64,000 nt of DNA from Saccharophagus degradans 2-40 (GCF_000013665.1 NC_007912.1:3527501-3591500), one strand, 5' to 3'; counted from the first letter of the stretch, positions 33,982 through 43,163 are shown. Notes: a model not told the origin generated them from the letters alone. A program made the numbers and translations.

Positions 33982-35706
33982 TTATTTATTCACCAACAAA
34001 TAAACAACAATAACAGCCAGAATGAGCGAAATTCCCTGCCATACGGCAATCGGGTTTCGCTCCATTAATGGCGGGCGCGTTTTATCTAAAAATTGTTTAT
34101 TGGGATGGCGCAGGTCGTGAATATATTCGAATATTTCTTCTTGGCGCCTATCGGGTAACGGGTGCACAGCTTTGCGGATGGCATCATCTACCCAAGCAGG
34201 AATTTCACTGTCATCACTAAGCAAGCTGTTGTACCAAAGGTTGCGCTGCGCCGAAATTGTTTTAGCTTTGGGTACATTGGTACCGTAGGGGTATTCGCCA
34301 GAGAGTAAAAAGTAGGTAATCACACCTAGCGAGAATAATTCTGAGCGAGGCGAGCCTGGCTGACCTAAAAAATACTCTGGTGCACTATACAATGCAGTGC
34401 CTTGCAGGTAGGTATCGGGGTTAAACAGCACCGCCTCATTTAAGCCCGCAACACTTACCGCACCAAAATCTATAATTTTTACGGTGCCGTCTTTATCTAG
34501 CATAATATTTTCGGGACGCAGGTCTTGATGTAGCATTTCCATACGATGAAAAGCCTGCAAACCCTTGGCGATTTGCTCGATGATATCGCGCACAATTTCG
34601 AGTTTAGGCTTTGGGTTATCTAGTGCCCACTGCGCTAGCGTTTGACCTTCGATATATTCAAATACCGTATAAATATAGTTACGTTTTCTATCGGGTAAGT
34701 CAGCTTTTAGTACATGGCTACTATTAATGCGCCGCGCAACCCACTCTTCTAGTAAAAATCGCTCTAAGCTTGCTGACGTATTACTTAGCTCTGTAGAAAG
34801 TACTTTAAGCACTACGTTGTGTTTAGTTTGTTTATCCTGCGCTAAATACACTCTGCTGCGACTAGTAAAATGCAGCTCTCTTAATATGATATAGCCATCG
34901 AACTCCATACGCGGCTGCAGCTGTGGCGGTAAGGGAAGCGCTTCTGCTTGCTGCTTAACACTTTTATTAGCTTGCTCAGGTAACTCATCTACCCGTAGTA
35001 TTTGAATAGATAAATTGTCGTCACTGCCGTTACTTAGAGCGTATTCAACTATTTTTTTAGCGGCCTCATCTAAATTAGCAGCGCCACTGTTCACTGCGCT
35101 TATAATTTCTCCCGCTGGCGCGAATTCATATACACCATCAGTAGCGATAATATACACATCATCTTTGTGCACGGTTTGCGCTTGGTAGTCGAAAGTGCAA
35201 TTTGACTCTATGCCTAGCGCGCGACTTAAATAGCTTATTTCCTGCGTTTCCCATAAACGATGATCGTTGGTGAGCTGCTCTAAACCATTTTTGTTCAACC
35301 TGTATACGCGGGTATCGCCTACATGAAAAATATGCGCGGTAGTATTTTTGATTACTATGGCGCTAAAGGTACATACATAGCCTTTATTCAAATCGAACCG
35401 ATAAACGCTACGTAACGATTGCGAATGCAACCACGAATTGGTCGCGCTTAACACGCGCTCTACAGAATTTTTAACTGACCAGGCTTCGCTGGTACAGTAG
35501 TAATCATCTAAAAAGTTTTTAACGGCTACTTGACTTGCAATTTGGCTTACTTCACTGCTGCTAATGCCATCGGCCATGGCCATAGCCACGCCTTTCATCG
35601 TTAGCATGGCGTTTTTGGGTATATGCACTGCATGAAAATCCTGATTCACCGCCTTGCGGCCTTTATCAGAACATTGCCCTACAGAAACTTTAAGCTGTGC
35701 AGTCAT
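33982..35706 (-). CDS. PP2C phosphatase - Ser/Thr kinase fusion, membrane-anchored
   Basis: 574 residues. The first 240 form a PPM/PP2C phosphatase with metal-ligand motifs (NQDFHAV, MADGISSSEVSQ, IIATDGVYEF and GSDDNLSIQIL). From about 268 it is a Hanks-type kinase: VVLKVL carries the ATP-binding lysine, the catalytic loop reads HQDLRPENIM rather than HRDLKPEN, and IIDFGA is the DFG motif, followed by GTALYSAPE. A single helix ends the protein (about 551-572), so both enzymes face the cytoplasm. The arginine in place of the catalytic-loop lysine is a group trait. It lies 81 bases downstream of a formate/nitrite-type channel, which may be its target. Confidence 0.9.
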   Translation of the reverse strand: MTAQLKVSVGQCSDKGRKAVNQDFHAVHIPKNAMLTMKGVAMAMADGISSSEVSQIASQVAVKNFLDDYYCTSEAWSVKNSVERVLSATNSWLHSQSLRSVYRFDLNKGYVCTFSAIVIKNTTAHIFHVGDTRVYRLNKNGLEQLTNDHRLWETQEISYLSRALGIESNCTFDYQAQTVHKDDVYIIATDGVYEFAPAGEIISAVNSGAANLDEAAKKIVEYALSNGSDDNLSIQILRVDELPEQANKSVKQQAEALPLPPQLQPRMEFDGYIILRELHFTSRSRVYLAQDKQTKHNVVLKVLSTELSNTSASLERFLLEEWVARRINSSHVLKADLPDRKRNYIYTVFEYIEGQTLAQWALDNPKPKLEIVRDIIEQIAKGLQAFHRMEMLHQDLRPENIMLDKDGTVKIIDFGAVSVAGLNEAVLFNPDTYLQGTALYSAPEYFLGQPGSPRSELFSLGVITYFLLSGEYPYGTNVPKAKTISAQRNLWYNSLLSDDSEIPAWVDDAIRKAVHPLPDRRQEEIFEYIHDLRHPNKQFLDKTRPPLMERNPIAVWQGISLILAVIVVYLLVNK

Positions 35707-35726
35707 TATTATTCTCTTTAAGGCTT

Positions 35727-35762
35727 AACCCCCAGCAGCACTAACAATGCCACTGAGGGTTA
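35727..35762 (-). terminator. Weak hairpin between channel and kinase/phosphatase genes
   Basis: AACCCCCAG pairs with CTGAGGGTT with one mismatch around an 18-base loop. It could lower transcription of the kinase gene relative to the channel. The stem is weak and no strong T-run follows. Confidence 0.35.
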
Positions 35763-35787
35763 TTTAAATTAAAGAAATATGTTGCTA

Positions 35788-36597
35788 TTACGCCGTACGT
35801 TTTGCACCCGTGCGCACATGTGTGGTGTAAAGCGTTAAACCGGTAAATGCCAAGCCACCCACAAGGTTACCCAATGCAGTTGGAATTTCGTTCCAAATAA
35901 AATAATCCATTACAGAAAACTCACCGCCCATAATTAAACCAAATGGGAACAAGAACATATTTACAACAGAATGCTCAAAGCCCATAAAGAAGAACAAGAA
36001 GATAGGCATCCACATTGCTATAACCTTGCCGCTAACCGATGTAGAAATCATCGCCCCTACTACACCTAGCGATACCATCCAGTTACACAGCATGCCGCGA
36101 ATAAAAATAGTTATCCAACCTGCAACACCATGCTCGGCATAACCTAGCGTACGTGCCTCGCCAATACCCGCAACTTTAGAACCAATCGCGCCAGCCTCTA
36201 CGTTAAAGCCATAAGTAAAAATAAACGCCATCATAAAAGCTACCGTAAGCGCACCACCAAAGTTACCTAAAAACACAAGCCCCCAGTTGCGCAATATTCC
36301 TTTTACCGTTACGCCTGGGCGTTTATCCAGCCAAGCAAGCGGTGCCAACACAAACACCCCTGTTAACAGGTCGAACCCCATTAGGTAAAGCATACAAAAA
36401 CCAACGGGGAACAAAATTGCACCAATTAAAAACACGCCCGTTTGCACAGCAATGGTAACGGCAAATACCGCTGCTAACGCTAATATTGCGCCAGCCATAT
36501 AGGCGCGAATTAATGTATCGCGGGTGGACATAAATACTTTAGATTCACCGGCATCCACCATTTTGGTGGCGAATTCCGCGGGGGCTAAATAAGACAT
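35788..36597 (-). CDS. Formate/nitrite transporter (FocA/NirC family) channel
   Basis: 269 residues with six predicted helices. Family features: KVFMSTRDTLIRAYMAGAILALAAVFA near the first helix, NWGLVFLGNFGGALTVA (the N-x-x-G turn of the broken helix), RGMLCNWMVSLGVVGAMI and FMGFEHSVVNMFLFPFGL with the central pore histidine in FEHSVVNM. It moves formate or nitrite across the inner membrane. With a kinase/phosphatase and cyanase nearby, nitrite is a reasonable guess, but sequence alone cannot decide between substrates. Confidence 0.88.
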   Translation of the reverse strand: MSYLAPAEFATKMVDAGESKVFMSTRDTLIRAYMAGAILALAAVFAVTIAVQTGVFLIGAILFPVGFCMLYLMGFDLLTGVFVLAPLAWLDKRPGVTVKGILRNWGLVFLGNFGGALTVAFMMAFIFTYGFNVEAGAIGSKVAGIGEARTLGYAEHGVAGWITIFIRGMLCNWMVSLGVVGAMISTSVSGKVIAMWMPIFLFFFMGFEHSVVNMFLFPFGLIMGGEFSVMDYFIWNEIPTALGNLVGGLAFTGLTLYTTHVRTGAKRTA

Positions 36598-37203
36598 AAT
36601 TTCACTCTCTTCTGGTTGGGATTCTGCTAACTTAAAAGTTAATAAATATTGCGTACCGTTTTGCGGGCTAACTAAGATAAAAAATATTTTTTACGTTTCG
36701 AATCACTCTGTAATTAGTCGCACTGTTGTTAATCACCCCATGGGTAGTACAAAACAGAAGCACAAAACGGAACTACAAAACACACAATCGATAACAGGTA
36801 AGAGCAAGCCCTATGCCAGAACAGGTAGTTCACCCCATATACAAGCCTAATTTTGACTTATGCACCATTACGCCACAGTGTTTCCCTATAAATAAAATTC
36901 GCCAGCGCCCCAACATATGACTTTATATTTTCACCCAACGGTAAAACGCTCCAACTTCGAGCAAGCAAATAAAAATCCAACAACTTAGTCCTCAACCAAA
37001 CCAGATCAATCACTACAAGCCTCCAAACCCACAAGACAAAAGTAGTGCATAACACCCAAATTGGTGCAAAAGTTATCCATAAAAAAAGGCGAGCCCATAA
37101 GACTCGCCTTTAAAGTAGTTATACAAAATTTATATCGATCTATATTTTTACAGGTAACAGTATTTTTACTGGTACCTGTAAACTGCCAACTGTAAGCTCG
37201 CCC
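36598..37203. other. Intergenic region before the channel gene
   Basis: About 600 AT-rich bases between the end of the GH53 gene and the channel promoter. It contains the GH53 terminator at 37085-37111 and, at 37150-37200, a degenerate repeat of ACTG(C/T)-type words. I see no gene: the short minus-strand reading at 36858-37055 lacks a ribosome site and looks random. Confidence 0.45.
37085..37111 (-). terminator. Terminator of the GH53 gene
   Basis: AAAGGCGAG and CTCGCCTTT pair perfectly (9 bp) around a 9-base loop, with seven T following on the minus strand. It lies 93 bases past the GH53 stop. Confidence 0.8.
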
Positions 37204-39156
37204 TTATTGACAACTACTCCACACTAAATCCAATACCTGTGGGCTTTGCTCTTCCACCAAAAAGCCGCGGTCTGCATCATAGTAGCCCACACATTCTTCT
37301 GGTATTGTTTCCCTATCGCCCCAATCGCTGCCATTCAAGAAGTAGTAGCCACCTTCTGCACCTACGGCTAAATCGTAACTAATGGTATAAATTGCGCTAG
37401 CGCCAACTTGTGTAAGCTCGGTGATTGTCCAAGCATTTAAGTCGCCTGCAACATACACACCACCACTTACATCTACACCAGTCATATCTACATTAAGCGT
37501 TAAGGTTGTTGGCCCAGCCGCTTGCGGATCGAAAACATCACAGCTTGCCCAAACTGCGGTAACTAACTGCTCCCCATTTTCGCCCACCGTATATAAACGA
37601 TTTAACGTATCTTCTGGGTTTGCACATTCGCTAGGAACCGTTTCGCGCGTACCATTTTTTAAGCCAATCGCATAGTGGTAGCTTCCGCTTTGCGCTGCTT
37701 GGATATGCGTGGTGTAACTATAAATGTTTTCGCCTTCATATAGCATGGGCTGCAATGTGTCTTCGGTAAACGCCCCGCGAATAAATACCCCTGCGCTGGT
37801 GTCTTGGCCAGTCATATCCACTCTAAAGGTAGTAGCTAGCCCCGCTTCTGGGGTTTCGCTTAACTTGGTAACCTCCATCCATTGGCCACCAATATGAAAG
37901 TTTAAGCCGTCGCGGTGATCGAAGTAAGCAACATGCTCGTGAGATGAGCCCTGCCCCCAAGGTGTGCGACATTCGGTTGATACCCAAGATGGCTCCCAAA
38001 ACACCACTCCAATACCACCAGCATCAGCAACCGCTTGCGATAAATCGGTAAGATATTTAAGTTGGTTCTGTTTGCTCACAGGTAAATATGCGGGGTCGGC
38101 AATGCCAATAATATTGCCTAAGCTATCGATGTTTTCTTCATCCCACAGGTAGCCTGTTTCAAGCATTAACGGGTCTAAATTAGGGTGACGTTCCTTTAAG
38201 GTTGCAATCATGCTTGCAACGTCTTCTATTGGTGCTTGCTCCCAACCGTAATAAAACGAGAAGCCCGCGATATCAATATCCGTTACTCCGATGCTTTTTA
38301 ACTTATCAAAAAATGCGACGGCTTTATCTGCACCTGCCACGTGGATAGCAATACGCGGAGCGTTGGTCATCCCTTCACTAATATCGCGCACAGCAGAAAT
38401 CGCAGAGTTATACATACGCGCAACATATTGATCTGAGTAATTTGTTTGCCCGCCTTTACTCACATTTAACCCCGTACCCGCATCATTCATTTCTATAATG
38501 AGGTTTTGAGTCGTCATCATGCCGGAGTTAGATTCGTTACCAATTTGAATAAGCTCGGGCATTAAACCTTCGTCGTTTAACCCTGTGAGTACTGATGTTA
38601 CGTAATCGTATATATGCGCAGCCATGGCGTCTTCATCGCCAAAGTCATTTTCCCATGCGCGCGGCGTTGTTTGCCTGCCGGGGTCTGCCCAAATATCTGA
38701 GAAATGAAAGTCGAGCAGCACTTCCATACCGGCGGCTTTTGATCGTCGAATTGTTTCTGTTACATCTTCAAGCCCACTGTAATTAGCTTTCCAATTTGCC
38801 GCTACAGATTCTGGCTGGGTAATAAGCGCCTGCCAGTAGGGGTCGTTCCAGTGACGCACGCGCACAAGGTTGCCGCCGTGATTGGCGATCACTTCGTAGG
38901 GGTCTACTACACTGCCTGCATCTTTATACACTGCGCCGCAGTCTTCCATTTCGTTTACGTAGGAAAGGTCGTTACCGAAATAGAATGCAACAGGCTCCGC
39001 TTCTGGTTCAGCTTCTGGCTCCTGCTCTGGTTCTTGTTCAGGCTGGGGTTCTGGCTCAGTCACCGGTGGCGGGTTGCTGTCACTGGCACCGCCACAACTC
39101 GCCATAAAACTGCACGTTAAGGCAAGTAGAAATAGCTGGATTATTTTTGTCTTCAC
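37204..39156 (-). CDS. GH53 endo-beta-1,4-galactanase lipoprotein with two C-terminal modules
   Basis: 650 residues from a GTG start with AGGAGG 5 bases upstream. The lipobox FMASC (Cys21) is followed by an acidic Pro/Glu linker (about 29-56). The GH53 barrel (about 58-395) has its acid/base in IGNESNS (E208) and nucleophile in MLETGYLW (E333), and the early GNDLSYVNEMED signature. Two beta-sandwich modules follow (about 430-545 and 550-650), each with a VDMTG start and an ETIPEECV or ETVPSECA segment; they look like starch-binding-type (CBM20-like) folds. The enzyme should cut beta-1,4-galactan side chains of pectin at the cell surface. LacI-type palindromes lie upstream. Confidence 0.9.
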   Translation of the reverse strand: MKTKIIQLFLLALTCSFMASCGGASDSNPPPVTEPEPQPEQEPEQEPEAEPEAEPVAFYFGNDLSYVNEMEDCGAVYKDAGSVVDPYEVIANHGGNLVRVRHWNDPYWQALITQPESVAANWKANYSGLEDVTETIRRSKAAGMEVLLDFHFSDIWADPGRQTTPRAWENDFGDEDAMAAHIYDYVTSVLTGLNDEGLMPELIQIGNESNSGMMTTQNLIIEMNDAGTGLNVSKGGQTNYSDQYVARMYNSAISAVRDISEGMTNAPRIAIHVAGADKAVAFFDKLKSIGVTDIDIAGFSFYYGWEQAPIEDVASMIATLKERHPNLDPLMLETGYLWDEENIDSLGNIIGIADPAYLPVSKQNQLKYLTDLSQAVADAGGIGVVFWEPSWVSTECRTPWGQGSSHEHVAYFDHRDGLNFHIGGQWMEVTKLSETPEAGLATTFRVDMTGQDTSAGVFIRGAFTEDTLQPMLYEGENIYSYTTHIQAAQSGSYHYAIGLKNGTRETVPSECANPEDTLNRLYTVGENGEQLVTAVWASCDVFDPQAAGPTTLTLNVDMTGVDVSGGVYVAGDLNAWTITELTQVGASAIYTISYDLAVGAEGGYYFLNGSDWGDRETIPEECVGYYDADRGFLVEEQSPQVLDLVWSSCQ

Positions 39157-39223
39157 GAAAGCCTCCTCTTAGGGCTGTTTATTGTTATCTACTGGTTACT
39201 TTAGAGGCAATTTAAACACTTCA

Positions 39224-39237
39224 GGTAAACGTTTACC
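39224..39237. promoter_or_regulatory. LacI-family operator-like palindrome
   Basis: GGTAAACGTTTACC is a perfect 14-bp palindrome with the central CpG typical of LacI/GalR operators. It lies 68 bases upstream of the GH53 GTG. The regulator is not in the window. Confidence 0.6.
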
Positions 39238-39410
39238 ACATATTTTCATACAATCTTACAAAGGAGTACAAACCCAGGTCACGGCAATTTAAAGAACCAC
39301 CCTCACCCGCTCACATAAAAACCATATATATCAATAAGTTACAACTAAGCCAGCAGCCATTCAAACCACTTCAGTGACTCACCAGCACGGGCAACTTAAA
39401 CAGAAAATAA

Positions 39411-39424
39411 GGTAAACGATTACC
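39411..39424. promoter_or_regulatory. Second LacI-family operator-like palindrome
   Basis: GGTAAACGATTACC differs by one base from the perfect site 187 bases away. Two similar sites at this distance would allow DNA looping by a tetrameric regulator. Confidence 0.55.
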
Positions 39425-39494
39425 CATTGAGTTATAAAAATACAACGCATGAATACTTATTTTTATAACGCTCTATGCGTTCAGCCCAGCAAGT

Positions 39495-39518
39495 GCAAGA
39501 GCGAGAGCAAGAGCAAGA
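39495..39518. repeat. Four tandem hexamers (GCAAGA)
   Basis: Four head-to-tail hexamers, GCAAGA with one GCGAGA variant. It is non-coding and lies downstream of the halogenase gene. It is probably a replication-slippage product. Confidence 0.6.
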
Positions 39519-39598
39519 AAGTAAACATACCGCCCCCACATATGGGAGATAAGAGGTGATACGCTAGCCCAAAGCTAGCATTTAACAAATTGGCCACC

Positions 39599-41095
39599 CT
39601 AGATAGGTATGGGTGGCGCTTTGCAATACTGCTGAATGTAATCGGTGTGCTGCGGCATGCTGGCAAGTGCCTGCTGAACCGAACTCCGAATATTTTTTAA
39701 AAAGTGATGAAGCTCATCCTCAGACATCATATCCACAATAGGATGATACCCCTCTGGCTCTATGCCCTGCCCCAACATGACTTGCACCCAGGAATACTCG
39801 CCAAATAGCTCATCGTCTTTTGGGTAAAATCGAGAAGATTTTTTAAATAGACTGATACGGTGCGCGAGTGTTTCGGGTATAGACATATTTGCGCAGTAGC
39901 GCCAAAACCGCGAATCGTTACGCTGGTTTACGTGATAATGCAAAATAATAAAATCGCGTATATGCTCAATCTCTGCTTTAGTTTGCTGATTGTATTCAGC
40001 CACATCGGTATCGTTTATTCCATTCGAAGGGAACAAAAAAAGCAGTCGCAAAATGCCGCGCTGTATTAAATGAATACTTGTAGATTCAAGAGGCTCGATA
40101 AAGCCGCTTGCCAACCCTAATGCAACGCAGTTTTTATTCCAGTGTTTTAAACGCTGGCCCGTGCGATATTTAATTACTCTTGGTTCTGTTAGCAGTTCGC
40201 CTTCAATATTATTTAATAGTGTTTGCTTAGCTTCTTCATCGCTAATATGTTTACTGCAATACACTAAACCGTTTCCCACTCTATGCTGCAGCGGTATACG
40301 CCACTGCCAGCCGGCAGCGTGAGCAGTAGAGCGGGTATAAGGTATGGGCGCTTGCGTTGCTGCTGTTTGCACTGCCACTGCGCTATCGCAGGGCAACCAG
40401 TGGGACCAGTCTTCGTAACCGGTTTGCAATGTTTGCTCTATTAATAGGCCAATAAAACCTGTGCAATCTATAAATAAATCGCCTTCTACTTCTTGGCCGC
40501 TTTCTAACACTAACGATTTAATATAATCGTTATGTAAGTGTGTTTTAACTTCAACAATTTTACCCTTTATACGTTTTACGCCAAAGGTTTCGCTGAATTT
40601 ACGCAGATATTTAGCGTACAGGGTTGCATCTAAATGGTAGGCGTAAAAAATATTGCCGCTATTGGGGTGGGCAAATTTATTTTGTTTGGCGGCTTCTAGC
40701 TCTAAGCAATAATCGCCGTAATCGTGGTTAACGCCTAAGTCTACTCCCCGCCGCCAAAAATGTTGGAAGCCTGCGGCCCAACAATCTTTACCTACTGCGC
40801 CAAACGAATGAATGTAGCTCGACTGGGTATCCTTCCAACGTTTGAATTCGATACCCAGTTTGAAGGTTGCTTGGGTGGCAGCCATAAAGTGCGGTTCTTT
40901 AATGCCCAACAACTTATGGAATGTTTGTAACGCGGGAATGGTAGCCTCACCCACCCCTACCGTGGCAATCTGATCGGATTCCACTAAACTAATATCGAGG
41001 TTTTTACCGAGTAACTTAGATATGGCCGCTGCGGCCATCCAACCTGCTGTGCCGCCACCTGCGATGACCACTTTTTTAATTTTATTTTGTTTCAT
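39599..41095 (-). CDS. Tryptophan-halogenase-family flavoprotein in a TonB-receptor cluster
   Basis: 498 residues. FAD-binding GGGTAGWMAAAAI at 13-25, GVGEATIPAL at 47-56, and catalytic Lys79 in ATFKLG, the same number as in PrnA. GWQWRIPL supplies the WxWxIP motif and EPLESTSIHL the partner glutamate. GCGAGG precedes the ATG by 5 bases. It closes a gene run with a TonB receptor, SapC and a cupin_8 protein, a combination that recurs in Caulobacterales, Xanthomonadales and Cellvibrionales. The genes are 28 and 42 bases apart. Halogenation of a glycan-linked or receptor-imported aromatic is conceivable but unproven. Confidence 0.9.
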   Translation of the reverse strand: MKQNKIKKVVIAGGGTAGWMAAAAISKLLGKNLDISLVESDQIATVGVGEATIPALQTFHKLLGIKEPHFMAATQATFKLGIEFKRWKDTQSSYIHSFGAVGKDCWAAGFQHFWRRGVDLGVNHDYGDYCLELEAAKQNKFAHPNSGNIFYAYHLDATLYAKYLRKFSETFGVKRIKGKIVEVKTHLHNDYIKSLVLESGQEVEGDLFIDCTGFIGLLIEQTLQTGYEDWSHWLPCDSAVAVQTAATQAPIPYTRSTAHAAGWQWRIPLQHRVGNGLVYCSKHISDEEAKQTLLNNIEGELLTEPRVIKYRTGQRLKHWNKNCVALGLASGFIEPLESTSIHLIQRGILRLLFLFPSNGINDTDVAEYNQQTKAEIEHIRDFIILHYHVNQRNDSRFWRYCANMSIPETLAHRISLFKKSSRFYPKDDELFGEYSWVQVMLGQGIEPEGYHPIVDMMSEDELHHFLKNIRSSVQQALASMPQHTDYIQQYCKAPPIPI

Positions 41096-41123
41096 TTAAG
41101 CCTCGCAATTAACGGTGAACCGC

Positions 41124-42194
41124 TCAACGATTAAGCTGGGCGAGCAGCAGCGCGCGCAATTTACGTGCGGCAGTATCGTCTAACTCACCTAGAAACCCTA
41201 GCGCCTGCTCGGGAATATGAGCGTTGGTACTTTCGTCTGCATCGAAAATGTAGTGATTAAAGATATTCTTCCAAGCTTGGCGTTGCTCTGGGGGCAAATC
41301 ACGCAGCGTTAATAGCGCGTGATGCAATACATTTATGGGTGGCCCCATAAATGCGGGCGTCTCTCGCCACCAGTAGTTAATTAACACATTGAGTTTGTCT
41401 AGGCTCTCTACGTGATGCCACCACATGCTTGGAATAAACACCGCGTCGCCAGGCTCCAGTTCGGCAACCTGCGCGCTTGCTAACGCATTGCGAAAACGCG
41501 GAAACTTGTCAAAATCGGGCGCATAGAAGTCGACCAAACTAATTGATTGGCCACCGGGCGCAAATGTAAGCGGGCCAGGGTAAAGGTTTTGTAATTGCTC
41601 CGGAGGGAAAAGCGTAAAGCGCCTGCGCCCCACTACTGAACAAGCTATATTATTTGGCAAGTCATAATGCGCAGCTATTCTATTTTTATTGCCTATCCAA
41701 ATACTCACCCTAGGGTTCAATTCGTTAAGGGCAAGGTCGTTAGCCCCACGCATACCCGGCAAGAAGCTATCGATTACCGAAGAGCTTACATACAATGTTG
41801 GTGGCTTAGACTGTTCCGCCACTGCGAGAATTTCGTTTAAAAAGCTTCCGAGATGTACTTTTTTAGCGGCGTAGTTAAAGCCAGTAAAATCTTCGTTATA
41901 AAATATGCGGCCTTCTATTTCTGGCGCACCTATAGATACCGGTACAGGCAACCCCTGATAAAACTGTTGAATATATTCAACAGCTTGTGCGTTAGATTGC
42001 TGCCCCGCCTGTACAATGGGCCACTGGCTTACCAACCCTTTAAGAATTAACGGCTGGGTAGAAGTAAGGACCTCTTGGGAAATGTTGCTTGGCGTACAGC
42101 CGTTAACTTCTCGCACTTTGCCCCCAATATTTGCAATACTTTCAACGCTCACCATACGATCAACACTGCCTGCAATATTTTGTGTATTAGGCAT
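41124..42194 (-). CDS. Cupin-like (JmjC/cupin_8) protein
   Basis: 356 residues of the JmjC-like cupin_8 group. The core is LILKGLVSQWPIVQAG, then the iron ligands H176 and D178 in AAHYDLPNN, the RRFTLFPPEQ strand, and the third ligand H260 or H261 in MWWHHVESL. All the residues for an Fe(II)/2-oxoglutarate oxygenase appear to be present. Family members hydroxylate side chains or act on small molecules; this group with SapC and a halogenase has no assigned reaction. It sits between sapC and the halogenase, in a probable operon. Confidence 0.87.
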   Translation of the reverse strand: MPNTQNIAGSVDRMVSVESIANIGGKVREVNGCTPSNISQEVLTSTQPLILKGLVSQWPIVQAGQQSNAQAVEYIQQFYQGLPVPVSIGAPEIEGRIFYNEDFTGFNYAAKKVHLGSFLNEILAVAEQSKPPTLYVSSSVIDSFLPGMRGANDLALNELNPRVSIWIGNKNRIAAHYDLPNNIACSVVGRRRFTLFPPEQLQNLYPGPLTFAPGGQSISLVDFYAPDFDKFPRFRNALASAQVAELEPGDAVFIPSMWWHHVESLDKLNVLINYWWRETPAFMGPPINVLHHALLTLRDLPPEQRQAWKNIFNHYIFDADESTNAHIPEQALGFLGELDDTAARKLRALLLAQLNR

Positions 42195-42236
42195 TCTTTA
42201 CACCCACTTTTTATTAACCGGCACTAGTTGCTTTTG

Positions 42237-42965
42237 CTATTTAGCAGCCGCTAAGAGTCGGTTTTTTCTATCTATAAGTACACTAAAATTAGAGAGCGAA
42301 GCCAATGCCATATAGGCATGCTGCAATGTACCACTACGACTAAGCGCTTCTAACGCCGCACCAGATAAATTCTCTAATCGCTCTTCGTGCACGGTATAAA
42401 AACCTACCAGTTTATTTTCTGAGCCATCATTTAATGTAACACTAAGCTCAAAGGCCTCTAGTAGGTCATGCTTAATTAACTCGTCAAAAAATAATTTACT
42501 GCCCTTTTGGCCTTGGTAAATGGCCTCTAAAATAGACCCTATGCGCTCTAGGTAAGGTGTGTTACCACCCATAGGTAAAAAAACCGGTTCACCTTGGGTA
42601 GTACTTATTCTCGGGCTTTCCATATTCACATGAATAATTCGCCCAGGCTCACCACCTTGTTCGCTAGCCTGAAAACCAATTAGAAATGGCTCGCGCTCTA
42701 TTACAAGCGGAATATAACTGGCTTGCCAGCCGGATTCGGTTAAATATAAGTTTTCATTTTCTTCAAACCCCATAAACGCTGCCGCATAAAACTCGCCGGA
42801 TTGTTCATCTTTTTTAAAGCAAATGGGGTAATGGGATAATATATTGCGAAACTCGAAAGGAAAGGTGAGCACAGAGGCAACCGCATCGCCTAAACTGGCG
42901 CTACGTTGAGTATTAATTTTTAGGTTTTTATGGGTTACGTTATTTAAAATTACGTGGCTACTCAT
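42237..42965 (-). CDS. SapC family protein
   Basis: 242 residues of the SapC family, named from an S-layer-linked gene of Campylobacter. Signatures are FPFEFRNILSHYPICFKKD near the start, FYAAAFMGFEENENLYL, WQASYIPLVIEREPFLIGFQ and YQGQKGSKLFFDELIKHDLLEAF. No signal peptide is visible, so it is probably cytoplasmic. GGAG lies 5 bases before the ATG. Its function is not known; it recurs beside TonB receptors of the large Xanthomonas/Caulobacter type, as here. Confidence 0.88.
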   Translation of the reverse strand: MSSHVILNNVTHKNLKINTQRSASLGDAVASVLTFPFEFRNILSHYPICFKKDEQSGEFYAAAFMGFEENENLYLTESGWQASYIPLVIEREPFLIGFQASEQGGEPGRIIHVNMESPRISTTQGEPVFLPMGGNTPYLERIGSILEAIYQGQKGSKLFFDELIKHDLLEAFELSVTLNDGSENKLVGFYTVHEERLENLSGAALEALSRSGTLQHAYMALASLSNFSVLIDRKNRLLAAAK

Positions 42966-43025
42966 TTTATCTCCAGCCTGTGGGCACCATATGAAAAGCG
43001 TTATTTATATGTAGCTCTAAATTCT

Positions 43026-43070
43026 GCTGTTTGCTGTTTGCTGTTTGCTGTTTGCTGTTTGCTGTTTGCT
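43026..43070. repeat. Heptamer tandem repeat (GCTGTTT), 6.4 copies
   Basis: Six perfect copies of GCTGTTT plus GCT, with no mismatch, between the receptor terminator and sapC. The unit length is not a multiple of three, but the array is non-coding. It lies 61 bases upstream of sapC, so copy-number change could alter its expression. It is too short and regular to be a CRISPR. Confidence 0.9.
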
Positions 43071-43141
43071 CAGCCTATAACATAACATTGTGTTTTACCA
43101 CGCCATCTAGCTTATTTAAACTACATTATAGAACATAAAAA

Positions 43142-43163
43142 AAGCCGCTAAATTAAGCGGCTT
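43142..43163 (-). terminator. Terminator after the TonB receptor
   Basis: AAGCCGCT and AGCGGCTT pair over 8 bp around AAATTA, followed by a T-run on the minus strand. It lies 42 bases past the receptor stop, so sapC and the genes after it may need read-through or their own promoter. Confidence 0.75.

Larger units (their letters stand above)
39157..39598. other. Intergenic region with two LacI-type operators and a hexamer repeat
   Basis: About 440 bases between the GH53 start and the end of the halogenase gene. It carries the palindromes at 39224 and 39411 and four tandem hexamers (39495-39518). The rest is AT-rich without visible structure. Confidence 0.5.

Noticed and set aside
36858-37055. 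65-codon minus-strand reading in the intergenic region
   Set aside because: No ribosome site, no recognisable motif and an odd mix of residues; it reads like AT-rich non-coding DNA.
43026-43070. Possible CRISPR array
   Set aside because: The unit is only 7 bases with no spacers; it is a simple tandem repeat. No CRISPR array or cas gene was seen in the window.
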